This document shows, piece by piece, positions 62,986 to 64,000 of a DNA stretch of 64,000 nucleotides; position 1 is the first letter of the stretch, and each line of letters starts with the position of its first letter. Source of the stretch: JACVRW01 sp963757815 (GTDB lineage Bacteria > Actinomycetota > Thermoleophilia > Solirubrobacterales > Thermoleophilaceae); the NCBI GenBank assembly GCA_963757815.1, contig CAVWSN010000030.1, positions 124,001 through 188,000 on the forward strand. Direction: 5' to 3'. The notes beneath the pieces were generated by a model. The model ran no database searches, had not been told where the DNA came from, and was given only the letters and a program-made list of their open reading frames with translations. Both the position numbers and the translations under genes were made by a program.

Positions 62986-64000
62986 CGCAGACCGCTGACG
63001 TCGTGGTCGCCGGGGGCGGCCACAACAGCCTGATCACGGCGGCGTACCTGGCGAAGGCCGGCTACGAATGCCTCGTCCTCGAAGCGCGCGCCATACCTGG
63101 TGGGGGCGCCGCGACCGAGCACCTGCTCGGGCCCGACTACAGGATCGACTCCTGCTCGACCGGGCACACGATCATCCGGGTCAACCCGCTCCTGACGGGC
63201 GACGAGCTCGGGCTGCACGCGGACTACGGGCTCGAGTACCTCGAGCCCGACCCGGTCGGCCACGTCGCGTTCCCGGACGGGGAGCAGCTGACGATGTGGC
63301 TCGACCTGGACCGCACCTGCGACGAGATCGCGCGCTTCTCGAGCAGGGACGCCGCTGCCTACCGGCGCTGCATCGGCGAGTACGACGAGGTCAAGGCGAT
63401 CTTCGGCCGCGCGCGCGTGACCCCGCCCGGCTTCGGCCCCTCGCTCGAGGAGATGCTGCTCGAGCACCCGCGCGGCCCCATCTGGCTGCGGCGCAACTCG
63501 ATCACGGCCTGGGACGTGATCAGGCGCGAGTTCGAGGACCGCCACGTTCGGGCGTTCATGATCTGGCAGGCCTTCCAGACGCTCGTGCCGGTGGACGCCG
63601 CGGGCTCCGGCGTCAACGCCTACTCGATCATCTTCGGCCGCCAGGGGCGCAGCTGGTCGATCCCGCGCGGCGGCTCGGGTGCGCTGACGGAGGCGCTCAC
63701 GCGCTTCCTCGAGGACCACGGGTCCACCGTGCTCACGGATCGGCAGGTCTCCCGGCTCGTGCTCGAGGAGGGACGCTGCGCCGGCGTCGAGACCGACGAC
63801 GGCGAGCGCTACATGGCGAGGCGCGCCGTGCTCTCGACGATCCACGTCAAGCACCTGGTGGAGATGGCGCCGCGCGACGCGTGGGGCGAGGAGTTCGTCT
63901 ACGGGGTCGACACCTATGACGTCGGCATGTCCGGCATGGCGTGCTATCTCGCTACCGACGCCGCCCCCGAGTTCCAGACGGCGGACGGCGCCCGGACCGC
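62982..64000 (+). CDS. PYROXD2/phytoene-desaturase-like FAD oxidoreductase (3' truncated)
   Basis: The frame is open to the window end; 339 residues are visible of an expected 500 or more. N-terminal FAD motif DVVVAGGGHNSLITAAYLAKAGYECLVLEARAIPGGGAATEHL matches PYROXD2-like NAD(P)/FAD proteins, relatives of CrtI. Then IPRGGSGALTEALTRFLEDHGSTVLTDRQVSRLVLEEGRCAGVETDDGERY is the second FAD-binding stretch and VLSTIHVKHLVEM follows. The substrate is unknown. It is coupled to the amidohydrolase by ATGA and seems part of the same catabolic unit. Confidence 0.85.
   Translation, partial: MTQTADVVVAGGGHNSLITAAYLAKAGYECLVLEARAIPGGGAATEHLLGPDYRIDSCSTGHTIIRVNPLLTGDELGLHADYGLEYLEPDPVGHVAFPDGEQLTMWLDLDRTCDEIARFSSRDAAAYRRCIGEYDEVKAIFGRARVTPPGFGPSLEEMLLEHPRGPIWLRRNSITAWDVIRREFEDRHVRAFMIWQAFQTLVPVDAAGSGVNAYSIIFGRQGRSWSIPRGGSGALTEALTRFLEDHGSTVLTDRQVSRLVLEEGRCAGVETDDGERYMARRAVLSTIHVKHLVEMAPRDAWGEEFVYGVDTYDVGMSGMACYLATDAAPEFQTADGART

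Overview
This is a 64 kb chromosomal segment from a very GC-rich bacterium, almost certainly an actinobacterium. The gene order (comEA-comEC-holA-rpsT-murJ-lepA, then hadAB-hrcA-dnaJ-prmA, then phoH-ybeY-era), the many soil-type Liv/amide ABC importers, and lipoproteins beginning Cys-Gly-Asp(n)-Gly(n) point to the Thermoleophilia/Solirubrobacterales side of the phylum; the class is an inference. No rRNA, tRNA, CRISPR array, insertion sequence, prophage or plasmid gene was seen. No gap without a gene exceeds about 165 bases.

Layout. 1-9.7 kb: the end of an Orn/Lys/Arg decarboxylase, acylphosphatase, DNA-uptake genes comEA/comEC, holA, an aldehyde dehydrogenase, rpsT, murJ and a ferritin-like gene. 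9.7-22.9 kb: housekeeping genes lepA, a short SigA-type sigma factor, hadA/hadB-like dehydratases, hrcA-dnaJ-prmA, a cyclase-family hydrolase, yqeY, phoH-ybeY-era and a GNAT protein. 22.9-35.8 kb: hisIE-trpEGDC, a moxR-DUF58-transglutaminase module and an HtrA-type protease, then trpFBA, so the tryptophan genes are split by an unrelated block. 35.8-44.6 kb: a PPi-type phosphofructokinase, two paralogous Liv-type binding lipoproteins and livHMGF. 44.6-52 kb: an epimerase, ACT-domain malic enzyme, polA, a DUF606 protein and an MFS exporter. 52-64 kb: a LacI-family regulator followed by an SsuABC/TauABC-like importer, a second Liv/amide importer with a fused LivM-LivG, an EamA transporter, an ACMSD-like amidohydrolase and a PYROXD2/phytoene-desaturase-like flavoenzyme (cut by the window end).

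The most interesting part is the 52-64 kb island. A near-palindromic operator, GCAAACG(A/T)TTGC, overlaps the lacI promoter and occurs as tandem pairs directly after the -10 boxes of both importer operons, so the regulator, two importers and downstream enzymes look like one substrate-responsive catabolic regulon of unknown substrate. A second regulatory novelty is a pair of TGCAC-N5-GTGCA palindromes, exactly 20 bp apart, over the lepA promoter. About twenty genes show a -10 hexamer ending some 6-10 nt before the start codon, so leaderless transcription seems to be the default here, while the binding-protein genes keep strong Shine-Dalgarno sequences. Several genes appear to start at CTG, twice inside a CTGA overlap.

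Caution: at least nine conserved genes (comEA, comEC, aldehyde dehydrogenase, ferritin-like, DUF58, tgpA, livM, livG, one binding protein) are interrupted by one-base frame changes, mostly in GC-rich low-complexity DNA, while both sides remain conserved. Assembly or sequencing error is more likely than pseudogenisation, so these are given as single genes with the break noted.
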